Part shown: positions 21,830 through 32,967 of the stretch, in pieces
How the letters are laid out: each line of letters starts with the position of its first letter
Position numbering within the stretch: position 1 is the first letter of the stretch
Source of the DNA: Microglena sp. YARC
Lineage: Eukaryota; Chlorophyta; Chlorophyceae; Chlamydomonadales; Chlamydomonadaceae
Direction: 5' to 3'
Assembly: GCA_022414725.1 (NCBI GenBank)
Contig: CM039464.1
Location: forward strand, 41,358,149 to 41,422,148
Length of the DNA stretch: 64,000 nucleotides
The notes under the pieces: generated by a model
Told to the model about the DNA's origin: nothing
Seen by the model: only the letters and a program-made list of their open reading frames with translations
The model's database searches: none
Position numbers and translations under genes: made by a program

Positions 21830-23308
21830 CTAGGAGCTTCTGCACGTTCTCATGAAGACAGTACCTTCAGTCAATTTTGGGCATCGAACTACTTCATCGG
21901 ATGATGCACACTGGAGTGCCAGACCATCTTGGCAGTCTGCGTGTGCAGCATGCTGAGGTGAACACAGCAGCATCTGAACTACCTCAATGTGGCCACGTGA
22001 TGCTGCCTCCACTAGTGCCTGTCCATCTTGGCAGTCTGCGTGTGCAGCATGCTGCGATGCATCCAGCAGCATCTGAACTACCTCATGGTGGCCACGTGAT
22101 GCTGCTTCCACTAGCGCCTGTCCATCGTTGCAGTCTGCGTGTGCAGCATGTTGTGGTGCATCCAGCAGCATCTGAACTACCTCACGGTGGCCACGTGATG
22201 CTGCTTTCACTAGCGCCAGCCCATCGTTGCAGTTTGCGTGTGCAACATGTTGTGGGGCATGAAGCAACATGCGAACTACCGCACTGTGGCCACCCTGTGC
22301 TGCTTCCACTAGTGCCTGTCCATCTTGGCAGTCTGCGTGTGCGGCATACTGCAGAGAATTCAGCAGCATCTGAACTACCTCACTGTGGCCAAGTGATGCT
22401 GCATACACTAGTGCCTGCCCATCTTGGCAGTCTGCGTGTGCAGCATGTTGTGGTGCATCCAGCAGCATCTGAACTACCTCACGGTGACCACCCTGTACTG
22501 CCTCCACTAGTGCCTCTCCATCTTCGCAGTCTGCGTGTGCAGCATGCTGTGGTGCATCCAGCAGCATCTGAACTACCTCATGGTGGCCATCATATGCTGC
22601 ACTCACTAGTGCATTTCCAAATTGACAGTCTGCGTGTGCAGCATTTTCTGGTGCATCAAGCAGCATCTGAACTACCTCACTGTGGCCACCCCCTGCTGCA
22701 TTCACTAGTGCCTGCCCATCATGGCAGTTTGCGTGTGCAGCATGCAGTGGTGCATCGAGCAGCATCTGGACTATCTCACCGTGGCCACCCGCAGCTGCCT
22801 GCACTAGTGCCTGTCCATTTTGACAGTCTGCCAGCGCAGCATGCTTTGGTGCATCCAACAGGATCTGAACTACCTCACGGTGGCCGCCCTTTGCTGCTTC
22901 CCTTAGTGCCTTCCCATTTTGACAGTCTGCGTGTGCTGCATGTTCTGGGACATCCAGCAGCATCTGAACTACCTCACGGTGGCCACGTGATGCTGCTAGG
23001 ACCAGTGCCTCTCCATTATGAATGTCTGCGTGTGCAGCATGCTGTGGTGCATCCATCAATATGCGCACAACCTCACTATTGCCACGGCCTGCTGCATTCA
23101 ACAGTGCCTGCCCACCTAGCAAGTCTGCATGCGCTGCATGGTGCGGGACAGTGAGGATCAAGATCTGAGCGAGATTCTCTGAGACGATAAAATGCCAGTG
23201 GCGACAAACAAGAGCGACGTTACTGATGGAGGACTCCCGATCCTGTGTAAGGCTGCACAAAAGGATGTCCTTCACCGGATCTGATGGAAGATGTGAAAAA
23301 GCTGCCAT
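21830..23308 (-). CDS. F-box plus ankyrin-type repeat protein (D1), 492 aa
   Basis: The N-terminus (HLPSDPVKDILLCSL ... VALVCRHWHFIVSENLAQIL, residues 6-50) fits an F-box. About 13 units of 33 residues follow, of the form D-C-Q-D-G-Q-A-L-V-E-A-A-x-x-G-H-x-E-V-V-Q-M-L-L-D-A-P-Q-H-A-A-H-A. They have the AA..GH..VV..LL core of ankyrin repeats but lack the usual TPLH. F-box proteins link substrates to SCF ubiquitin ligases; the repeats would bind the substrate (inference). Compared with D2 (44,804-46,432), about 55 residues between the F-box and the first full repeat are missing here. The last unit breaks down (CASSDEVVRCPKL) and the final ~15 residues are unrelated. Start: ATG at 23,308. Confidence 0.8.
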   Translation of the reverse strand: MAAFSHLPSDPVKDILLCSLTQDRESSISNVALVCRHWHFIVSENLAQILILTVPHHAAHADLLGGQALLNAAGRGNSEVVRILMDAPQHAAHADIHNGEALVLAASRGHREVVQMLLDVPEHAAHADCQNGKALREAAKGGHREVVQILLDAPKHAALADCQNGQALVQAAAGGHGEIVQMLLDAPLHAAHANCHDGQALVNAAGGGHSEVVQMLLDAPENAAHADCQFGNALVSAAYDGHHEVVQMLLDAPQHAAHADCEDGEALVEAVQGGHREVVQMLLDAPQHAAHADCQDGQALVYAASLGHSEVVQMLLNSLQYAAHADCQDGQALVEAAQGGHSAVVRMLLHAPQHVAHANCNDGLALVKAASRGHREVVQMLLDAPQHAAHADCNDGQALVEAASRGHHEVVQMLLDASQHAAHADCQDGQALVEAASRGHIEVVQMLLCSPQHAAHADCQDGLALQCASSDEVVRCPKLTEGTVFMRTCRSS

Positions 23309-23399
23309 GGTGCAGATCCGAGGAAGTTAACTGCGACAGGCAAGTGAAGTCAAGTTGGACAAAGGTCTTTCTCAATGAAAAGAAGAAAGGAGGAGTTAG

Positions 23400-25080
23400 C
23401 TGAATAACCATGCAACACCACACAAATGTTTGGCATGTAAGGGCCTCCAAATATAGGTTATATGCAGATACAGTTATCCCCAAAGACTTTAACCGCATAA
23501 CTCGTATGGCTTCATAGAGCCATAGGACAACCTGTACGCATATTCTCGAGACGTTAGGGGAGGACCCAAGACGACCCAGCCCTAGAAAGAAAACTCTACC
23601 TGGGGTGCCCTATCACCTTATCACCACTTTGAAGGCCCAATATACCCCCCCCCCCCCCCCCCCCTCCCAGTACCTTGGTCATGGTGACATGGGGTTCAAT
23701 GGAGTTCGTGGGAAATATCTCAGCTAGTTTCATGTGAAAGTACGTGATAGACCCAGACCAAACCACGATGGTCACACATAGCAATTTGCTAGTCGATATG
23801 TTTAGCCCAGAACAACAGGTACGACCATCCTTGAACAATCGCATGCCCTTCCACAATCGCATGCCCTTACTAGAAGTGCCTTCCACATTAGGCAGCCGTA
23901 GTCGGCGACAACCCAAAGCATCCAAGACATCTCCATCACTCTTCTAGTTATGGAAACCTTGATTGCTGAGTTAGTGGCTGGACCTCATTAGGTGGACTTG
24001 CCACCGAGTGGGTTTGTTGGTGAGTGTTGATGTGGATGAGTCTGTGGTTGTGTAGGTGTGTGTGGGGTGTAGGTGTGGGTTAGCTCAGCAGGCACGCCTG
24101 AGTGTGACTTCAGCAACCTGTGTAGGAGTGGCTGTGGGTCTGCCCTGCAGGCAAGTCTGGGTAGAAGATTACTTTGTGGCGTTGAGTGAGACATAGCTGC
24201 GTCAGGAGTGGGGTTACTTAGTTGCATGATCTCATTTGACCTGGAGTCTGGCTCCTATGTTCTGATATCAAACCCTGATGTTCAATGTCCTGGGCAGGGG
24301 GGAACTTGCGATCTTGAGACCCTCAGACTACTTACTCGTGCATATTCGCGTGAATGGGAGCCGCTATAATAGTTCCCAAGCAGGATTCCGCTGTATTCGC
24401 CGCACAAAATCGCATGGACCCTCACTCCAGCCCAGGTCAGTCCAGGTGGAATCTAAATCACTGGCGGCGTCTGAAAAATAGCACGTATGAGCACTCTCAC
24501 GGCATAGAATCCCTGATTTATTACCTTCATAGCGTCGAATCACCTAGACAAGAGCTCCCCGATGCTTCCGTGCGCGTTCAAAGTAAGGGTGACGAGTCAG
24601 CCACTTGAGCAGGCGCAGGACTCCAAGGCGATCAATAAGGCGTTGAAAGCTTCTGTGGGATCTGTGATAATATTTGGGCGGAGAAAGTTAAGGAGAAGCT
24701 TCTCCGGCCTCGATTTGATAGATAGCGATACAGGACAGCCGAATCCGTCCCCATCGAACCCTGACTAGACCCTAACTCAGATTCTTTCCGCCAGGGGTTG
24801 CGAGGCAGGACAGGTCCCAACCGCCCCAACGAACCTGTCACGCGCTTTATCTGGCGGAGTTGTTTTGCCGATCGGACAGTTGGCACCAGAGGGGTTGGCA
24901 CCTCTGACGAGCTCTTTGTGGTGGCCAGTTTACTCGAGTGTTTACGTATGCATTATTTCGGAATTTTCGGAGGAGGTTAACAAAAACATTCCACTCGACT
25001 TAACTGGCCCAAACCAACAGGTTTCAGCGGTATGTCAACTTCTAAGTGCACTGGATTGCTTTCGGTTTGGATGAATAGCC
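23400..25080 (+). repeat. Dispersed segment A, copy 1
   Basis: It shares ordered blocks with 46,870-49,400 and 56,150-58,060: ACAAATGTTTGGCA..TAA.GGC.TCCAAA, CCCAGAACAA.AG, GAGTTAGTGGCTGGACCTC, GGTTAGCTC.GCAGGCA, ACCTGGAGTCTGGCTCCTA and CCCAACCGCCCCAACGAA. A poly-C run lies at 23,643-23,664. No full-length open frame. The likely identity is an old transposon or duplicated gene flank. Confidence 0.75.
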
Positions 25081-25565
25081 ACCCAGGGGTGCTACTGATA
25101 AGCTGCTGCGCGCAGCAAAACATGATATCAGTGTGGTGTTCTATTGGCGTGGCTTCAGGAGTGAACTGACTGCCTGGTCCCACGAAACACGGAAATCAAA
25201 TGTGACAGCGGGCGACAGAAATTGGCGTTGCGGGAAAAAGGGGACTGCCCGGGAAGGATTGAGCTACCGAGGCGACGAGGCCTCTGTCCTGTCCCGGCTG
25301 AGTTATGCAAAGTACTCATGCCTGCCTGCGGCAGGTGGTCTTAGACTTGGGCATAGAAACTTCGAGAGGTCGTAGGTCTGTGAGCTAGGGTCAGGGTGGG
25401 CCCATATTGAATTTGATTGTTACATGGTGTTTCAGCCAACTCTGGGCTGCTCACCGTCTTCCAAATCTTCTGTCGTCACAACGGACCCTCCCCACGTTGC
25501 GTCTCAAGTCGCAATGGACCCTTTGGCACTGCGTCTGCGATGGAGGACTCAGCCAACTGAACAAC

Positions 25566-25747
25566 TGTCAGCGATAGCTGTCTGTGGTCTCTCTGTCGTA
25601 GTTTCTGCCTATACCTGCTGGGGTCCCTGGTTGGTACCCCTTCGGTATACCCTGAACCCTCCTAGGGTTCTCGGCTACTTGGGTGCGCCTGCACCATCGT
25701 ATAATGTTCTCTGTTTCCTTTCGATCATTGCCCGTGCTCCGTTGACA
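25566..25747 (+). repeat. 5' LTR of copia-like element 1
   Basis: 182 bp, with an internal GGTACCCCTTCGGTATACC near-palindrome. It differs from the 3' copy at 5 sites. Confidence 0.9.
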
Positions 25748-26014
25748 GGTCATTGGCCCATCTTTGCTTATACCACTTCGCGGAAGCACTAGAGGGAGAT
25801 GAGAGGGAGGAGCAGAGAATCACCTCTAGTCACAGGTTACACTCTGTGCCGACTGTGTGCTTGACTTCGCCTCGTCCGGAGGTGGTGGGGAGTTGCGATG
25901 CTTTCACGCCACCTGCCGCTAGACGAGGTGGAGCTGGCGCTGAGTACAGCTAAGTACGAAGCCCTTCGGGCTCAGTCAGCACATTACCAGGTTCACTAGG
26001 AACCTTGCCCTGTT

Positions 26015-26330
26015 TTGATTGCTTGTAATTCGATGTGGGCGAAGGAAGAGGTATTAGATGCTAGGGGAGATGTGTGGCATTTCGATTCAGGGGCTGGAAG
26101 TTCCATTACGGGCTCCAGACATATGTTCTTCTATTTCGTTCGTGAAGTTTGGAGACGATGTAGTGATGCAGGCCGTGGGTTCCGGCTCAATTGCCGCGAA
26201 TTCCAGGATGCCCTGTAAATGTCCAGTCGATTCATGCCACCACCAAATCGCACAACTGCAAAATTATTTCACTGCTGAGCTGTGCTTTGCGACTAGTTTC
26301 GCAGATCCGTTGGTTGGCCCCTGCCTCTTC
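26015..26330 (+). pseudogene. Broken copia protease segment
   Basis: D-V-W-H-F-D-S-G-A-G-S-S-I-T-G fits the copia protease active site (W.xDSGA...TG). The next stretch (VKFGDDVVMQAVGSGSIAA) is in another frame, so at least one indel separates them. Relics only. Confidence 0.65.
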
Positions 26331-26639
26331 CAATGAGGCGTTTCATTTTCACTACGCTGCATACCTGACCTTCCCTGTGTCCCCACTCTTGCTGCTTTAC
26401 AGGCCGATTCGACATCGGGTGGAGTACCTATGCCAGCTCCCTTCGCTTCGCTTTGGCATCGCCGTTTTACTGCCTATCTCGGTTTTTCGGTGATGCAAAA
26501 GTTGGTGAGTGGGAAGCTGAATTGGCTCTTGCCTGAGTCGATGACGCAGGTCTAGCCTTTGCATTAGGTCCCCTGCAACGCCTGATGCTTGGGAAAGGCA
26601 GTTAGGACTCCTTTTCCCTAGGAGAGTAATAGGGAGGTT

Positions 26640-27170
26640 GTGGCACTGTTGCAGCTGTTGCATTTAGATTTCTTGGGGCCATTCTCAGTGATGCACGGGA
26701 AGTATTTTCTGTTGGTGTTAGGCGATCCGTTCTTGGGTTACGCTGTGGTAGTTGCGTTTGCTAAGGTGCTCCCCGGGTAGTTCAAGCTCTTTTTCTCTGG
26801 TGGAGCACGTTGCTCCTCAGTAGGCCTTTCGGTTGTTTGCGGTCTGATAGGTTCAAGGAGTTATTGGTGGGGTGGTTTGAAGGATAGATTGTGGATTTTG
26901 GTCGTTTTCCCACTAGGTGGAGGCGCGACCCCACACAAGCTATTTCTTTGGGCGTAAGCCATGTGATTTTTGCCTCGTGTTCTAGGTTCACCATGCTATG
27001 TAACGCTGGTGAATTGCAAGAAGCCTAGCAAGTTAGGCGAGAGGAGTGATACAGGGGCGTTTTGTGGGTTACAGTTATATATGCAAGGGTTATTTGATTC
27101 TGGGTACCAAGCTATCACCAAGACGTTTAGTCGCGTGACTGCGGTTTTACAAAGAGTTAGCGCATAACTC
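26640..27170 (+). pseudogene. Broken copia integrase segment
   Basis: L-H-L-D-F-L-G-P-F-S-V-M-H-G-K-Y-F-L-L fits the integrase core start. The stretch from 26,970 (RVLGSPCYVTL ... KLGERSDTGAFCGLQ ... RVTAVLQRV) fits the region after the core, where copia integrases read KL..RS..G.F.GY. Stops and frame changes lie between them. Confidence 0.65.
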
Positions 27171-29589
27171 TGTTCTTGGCCACACCCCATATGATGGGAC
27201 TTTGTTAGTAGCTACCTCTCCTCCTGTCACGAGTGAAGTATCATTTCTAGCAGAGATTTCCCTACCGATCCCCGCACCTTAAGGAGCTGTTAGTACAGAC
27301 AGGTATGGTGCTTTGGCCTAGTCCTGCGGCTGTACGAGTTAGTCCTGGCGTCGGTAAGAAGGGTGGAGTGAAGTTTGTGCCCCAGGATCCCATTGAGCGA
27401 GCGCTATAACTGTTGTTCCCCCGTTCCTCAGCTCTGGAGCTTAGGAGAGGATTAGTTGTTCTATTAATCGCACTCCAGTGCTTGTAGATAACCCTCTGTC
27501 TGGGGATCTGCAGCTGTCCTAGCCCCAGGTGAACCCGTTAATCGGGAATCTTAGTTCTCTCGCGACTACATCCGTGAGGGATAAGCTTTTGTTTGAGCAA
27601 GGCGAGTTGTCTAACAAGCACTGCCCCAGTAGTCATTCGTTAGGACCCGCACCTGTTGATATAGCTGGTCGAGAGAACTCGAGGGGGGGCGCCACTCGTA
27701 GTGAGAGTGTGTCATCTGTTGAGAGTGTGTCTACGGGCCAAGATGATCCGGGCTGGAGTATGCCTGCCGGATTAGGCTTCGCCGGGGGTTCACTGGTGCA
27801 GACTAGTTTGTGACTAGAGCTGCATTGCTGCCTCCTGGGGAGGGGCTATCAACTCTGATGGTCCAGTCTCCGAATAATTTTGGTGAGTTGGCACCCATGC
27901 CTGTCACCTATGCTACTAGTACTTAAGTATGTTACTAGTACCTAATGATTCTGAACTGCTTTGGTGATTTGTCGCATATGTTTTAGTAGCTGGTCGCACC
28001 CCACTGGGGGCACCAGGGCTCTCACACTCTGTGTATTCAATAATGCACCATCTGAGGAGTGTGGATAAGGAGTCGTTGCTTGCTACACCTAAATTGGAGT
28101 AGTCAAATGCTAACCTACTGATAACCTACATTGTTACTTACCGTCTTAGTTTGGATGTGACGGCACATATCTTTTGTGCTTGTGAGTGAGTGAGTGAAAG
28201 AGTTGGAGTTGATTTCTCTTGTTACTTTGTTCGAATGTTACGGTGGATGATATGTTATGTTCAGACGGTTCACAGTATGTACTGATCTTGTTGATCGTTA
28301 ACTATACTATTACTTTCTCTTGTTCACAGGTTTATGTTCAAGTGAGTTCAATTGATCTCACTATACCGTGACGTATTCTGGTAGTTACAAGAGACTGTTC
28401 TGAAGTTTCACTTTGTTTTCATTGTTACTACTGAATGTGTGTTGAAAGTGCAGAGAAGAGTGTCGGCTCAATTGCGTCCGCACCTCTCGCTCGTTTGACT
28501 GGACTTTCTGGTGTATGGTCTTGAGGACGCATGCTGTCTTGTGGATTTGTGTTGTTGTATTGGCGTCACTTGTGACTGTCCTAGTTGATGGAGGTCGTAT
28601 GGTTTGTTGCAAGGATTGTTTAGTTGTTGAGTGTATCAACCTCATATACACACCCGCAACATCATAAAGTGTTGATTCCTATTGTCTACTGTCGCTTGGT
28701 CAGGTGGAGAGGATTTAGTGTCGCTTTGGTGTTATGCGTCTCTTACATGTGTTTGTACATGTGTATTAGTGCGTGTATGTGGGTGTTAGGTTTCATCAGG
28801 TGTGATGCCCTCATGATGAGGTTTGTTTGTGATTTTAATTTAATTTGGTTGATTGCCTCATTCCTGTCTTGTTTATCCTCATCCATCCTGAGCTCACACG
28901 TCCTTTGCTGAGTATATACATATTTAGATGTATATACAGTGCAGTTGGATCGTTGACTAACTTGTTGACAAGTAATGTCACTGATTTTGCGGAGGTGGAC
29001 TAGTATGGACACTAACATTTAGGTAGAGACCGTCATGAATTATTGTACAAGTTAACATCGTTGTTTTTAACCTTGTATGGGAACGATAGTTCTCAAACTT
29101 AATTCCCACCATCATGCTTTTCTAAGCTTGATTGGAGAATTAGGTGGAGATGAGTTATCCATAATTTTGTGTATGGGTATTACTTCTACTTCCAAGGTTT
29201 TATTGCGTCCAGGAGTGGTCATGTGGAGTATGATCTATTCTCCTGGAGGACGGGTTTTCCCAGGCCTGGGAGGCCTTAACTGACTATCTGACTATATCTT
29301 GGAATCCTGGACCACATATTGGACTGCCGGACCACATATAGCAGTATATCTTAAGTCATCAATAATCTGAATAATATTTAGGGTTGCTAAATATATTAAT
29401 CCATAGTTCACCATTTCTCTGGTGTCTATGCTACTGCCTCTTAGTTAGGAACGCATCTGATGGTGAGTTTCCTGCAAGCTTCGGTGGTGGTGATGTTCAT
29501 GTTGCTGTGTTCATTCCCACAACCTCTTACCTCACCTGCAAGACTGTCATTGCAGCCGATAATCCTGACAGGGATATCTGGATCATCGT

Positions 29590-29720
29590 CTTGACGATAA
29601 GATGGCTTCCATTGAGGCCCATGGCACTTATGTCTTGACGCCTTGAGCTGAAGTCAAGTGGAAGATACTGCCCATCAAGTGGATTTTCACCATCTTGATG
29701 ATGTTTGATGAGGATGAAGA
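29590..29720 (+). pseudogene. Remnant of the copia reverse-transcriptase N-terminus
   Basis: D-K-M-A-S-I-E-A-H-G-T-Y-V-L-T-P, stop, then W-K-I-L-P-I-K-W-I-F-T matches the start of copia RT (W..AM..E......TW.LV..P .....KWVfk). No YVDD motif was found downstream, so the catalytic part is missing. Confidence 0.5.
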
Positions 29721-31008
29721 TGGTTGATGATTTATGGTTACTGTTTTTCTAGGATCTTGCATAGTATGACACGTTGCTTTCTACTATGTATGAGGGGTGT
29801 TGGATGTACAAGTGTTGAATGTACACATTTTGGATGTACACGAGATGGATGTACATGTGTTGGATGTCCATGCGCTAGGCATTTTCTGGATTGCTTGGTA
29901 TGAGTATAGTTGAGCTGAAGTGATGCTGGACAAGGTGGAGCTGGCTGGACTGGATGTGCAATGAATGTTATGCCACCTACCGCTGGACAAGATGGAGCTA
30001 GCTGGCTGAAGTTGGAGCTGACTGGATGTATTGGACTGAAATGGCTAGATTGATCTGGCTTAACTAGATTGTACTGCTAGTGTGATACGAGGGTTCTTGA
30101 TTGGATTGATTTGCGTGGCATGGTGTCGCTCAAACGTTCTTCCTAGCTCTTCCCTTTGGGTTTTATAGGCTGAACATTTAGGATTTTTCCCTCCTGGTTT
30201 TTCTGGCCTCTTAGTGTTTGAGTAATGTGTGCCTATGGCTGCCATGGCCATGACCATCAGTCCTAGGCTTGCTTGTACCTGCGACGGAATTCGGTTAAGT
30301 CCTTCCGCAGGATTGCACTGCTATGTGGGCTCTTAATGGGATTTTCCTTTTCTGGTTTACCCTTAATTCACTCCTGTTGGTGAATTAGGTGGAGACAGAT
30401 TGGGTAACCCGGGTATTTGGAGGGATATTAAATACAGGCCTGATTCTGGTTTGTGGGTACTGGAGGAATAGAATTTCTTACAGTTTTGGGTATCGGTTGT
30501 CCCCCTTTCTGGGATTTCTGATTCTAAGACTATCCTTAATGAGATCTGTCTGGGTTTCGGTTTGGGTTGTTCCTAGAGCTATTGAGAGCTCTTGTTTGAG
30601 TTAATTGAGTACAGTTAATCATGCTTGATTACTGTACATCAGCCACTTAGGATTACCTTTTAGCACTGGATTATGGAGGTGAAGCCCTTACATAGTAGTA
30701 CCTTATCGACCAAGAGGGCACTGATTGGACGGAACATCATTTAAGTAATTATTCTGCCATCAAATGCAGAACCAGTGGGGATTTTAACTTGACTGTGCTT
30801 GCGTGCTATCAGGTATTTTGCCCATTAGGGTTAGTTTTAGACGTGGCTGAAAATGTTCGACTAGAGCCCTTGGCACGTGCGTCTACGCCGTGTGGGGGTT
30901 ATATTTCCTATGATTGCTCTCTTTACCTCACCTTTTGCTATGTAGACAGCATTTAGGTTTTGGTGTGTGTTTGTCTTTTTCTGTGGGACAGTGTCGACCT
31001 AGGTGGAG

Positions 31009-31190
31009 TGTCAGCGATAGCTGTCTGTGGTCTCTCTGTCGTAGTTTCTGTCTATACCTGCTGGGGTCCCTGGTTGGTACCCCTTCGGTATACCCTGAAC
31101 CCTCCTAGGGTTCTCGGCTACTTGGGTGCACCTGCACCATTGTGTAATGTTCTCTGTTTCCTTTCGATCATTGCCCGTGCTCCGCTGACA
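31009..31190 (+). repeat. 3' LTR of copia-like element 1
   Basis: 182-bp partner of the repeat at 25,566, followed directly by the target-site copy ACAAC. Confidence 0.9.
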
Positions 31191-31195
31191 ACAAC

Positions 31196-31749
31196 CTGCT
31201 GCCAATGCCAACTCCCCCCGTTCTATATCCTACTAATATATATCGGGTTTGATAAGTTATTGCTATTCAGCTAAGGTTTGAACTATTAATAGTTACCAAC
31301 TGTAAAACTAATTAAGACTTAGTAAATAGTAGAAAATGAGAAATTTAGACATTTAGAAAACGTTGAATTCGAGGATTCGAGCAATGCAGCATCGCCATGG
31401 GATATGGGATATCCTACTAATATAAATGGTGTACGGGATTCGTTAGTAAAAAAATGATTAGCCAAAAAAAACTTTCTCCACGATTATCCAAACCTATTTT
31501 TGTTAATTGAATATACGGCTTCTCCTTGAAATTCTATGCCCCCCTTTTTTTGTTATTCGCCAACATATAAGCATCGTAAATTGCGATACAAAGTACACAA
31601 ACACACCCGTAAGGAAAAAACAAAATGTTCTCAAAATCTAATTTTTATTGCATCTTTGCAAACGCCTTGAAATTCTATTACATGCAGTTCCAAGGAAATC
31701 ATGGTTTGACCACATATAAGTATAGGAAAGTGCGGTACAAAGTACAAAA
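31196..31749. repeat. AT-rich DNA with a ~143-bp tandem unit
   Basis: TTGAAATTCTAT recurs at about 31,527 and 31,669, and (TTGAAATTCCAT) at about 36,658. The last is beyond copia-like element 2, with AAGGAAATCATG.TT.GACCAC shared between the second and third. Removing that element leaves near-regular 142-149 bp spacing. TATCCTACTAATATA also occurs twice (31,227 and 31,410). No gene seen. Confidence 0.6.
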
Positions 31750-31977
31750 TGTTAATGTAAGATTGTTACAACGGCAAAGGCTCGATAGAGGAGAAGATGC
31801 TATTAAGCGCAACAGGCGCAATCATATAGAAAATAGATGTGTACTGCAGGGTACTGCAGTCACGTGCAGGCCACAGCTAGCCTGTGGCCTGGCGGCAGGC
31901 AACACGGTACCAGGAGGGAAAGGTACCGGTGTTCATTATGCCGACTCAGAGACTGATATATAAATCAGTCAATAACA
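31750..31977 (-). repeat. 3' LTR (element sense) of copia-like element 2
   Basis: 228 bp with perfect TGTTA/TAACA ends. It contains a TATATAAA-like block near one end and the palindrome GGTACC twice. Confidence 0.85.
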
Positions 31978-31990
31978 TCCCCCCCAATTC
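31978..31990 (-). promoter_or_regulatory. Polypurine tract of copia-like element 2
   Basis: Complement reads TTGGGGGGGA immediately before the LTR start TGTTATTG, the normal plus-strand priming site. Confidence 0.75.
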
Positions 31991-32967
31991 AAGGTATTCT
32001 TGAGCTCAAGAATTCCTGGAATTAACTGAGGGTATCAGCCTAAATACACTCCAGAGAGTGGACAGAGATGCTTGCGTGAAGCAGACGCGCCAATCTATAC
32101 TCGGAGGCGAGAATAACTTTACAATGACTGGGAATCACATAGGACCCCAGTGGAGGAAAGGAAGCAAGCCTGAACCCTAATCAAGGTACAGGCTAGACGG
32201 CGTGTGTCAGAGGAACACGGTGACGCAGCTAACAGGAAGCTGTCACCGTGTCTATGGGCAGCTGACACAGTACAGACAGTAACACTGTCTGTACCGATAG
32301 TTCTAAGGGAGTACATAAGTAGTCACCAAGTCATAAACCGAGTGAGAGCACCGCTATTCATGCTGATAGAGGGGCATAAGGAAATACAAATATTAAAGCT
32401 AGGGAGACTTGGGGGAATTTCTAGTGGCTGAAAGGGAGAAATCACTTTAGCAGGAGTCACAGAGAAATGTCAGTCTACTGGGGCAGCTGGCTAGGGTAGG
32501 AAACTGCAGATAGGCTGCAGGCTATGTAGCAGGGAGGCTGCTGGGAAGCTGAAAGGGAACTGCAGATAGGCTGCAGGCTAGGGCAGATTGGCTGCTTGTG
32601 GGACTGTACTAAATACTGCAAAAGTGCTGCAGGCTAAATGGCAGGGAGGCTGCAGAGGGACTGGTTAAGGGAATTCCAGGCTTGGTGAAAGCCTGTGGAG
32701 ATAACCTTTGTTACGAGAGTTGCATGATTCGAGACTAGAGGATTTGTCTTTGACAGGATGTCTGGACTAGTCCCCCCATAATTTGGGTCAGCCACATGTG
32801 GTGAACCTGAATTAAAGCTCAGACATCAGGAAGAGACTAGGATAGTCCTAAATTTAAAAGGGTTTAGCCTGTGAAAGTACATGGGGCAGTATAGGTGACA
32901 GGTCATCTAATAAATTCTAGAATGTTCAAGTCTAATACATCAGATTGGGAGCAATGTCTGTGGCTGC

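Larger units (their letters stand above)
25566..31190 (+). mobile_element. Copia-like LTR element 1 (5.6 kb, decayed interior)
   Basis: Two 182-bp direct repeats, each starting TGTCA and ending GACA, lie at 25,566-25,747 and 31,009-31,190 and differ at 5 positions, all transitions. A perfect 5-bp target duplication ACAAC flanks the pair (25,561-25,565 and 31,191-31,195). The interior holds broken Ty1/copia protease, integrase and N-terminal reverse-transcriptase segments, in that order. No gag is seen in the 320 bp before the protease. A short purine stretch (AGGTGGAG) precedes the 3' LTR. Confidence 0.9.

Noticed and set aside
21877..23154. 425-codon open frame antisense to the first F-box/ankyrin gene (and 403 codons at 44,893-46,104)
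   Set aside because: The 99-bp repeat keeps the opposite strand open. The predicted protein is only the mirror of the repeat unit, with no start context or motif.
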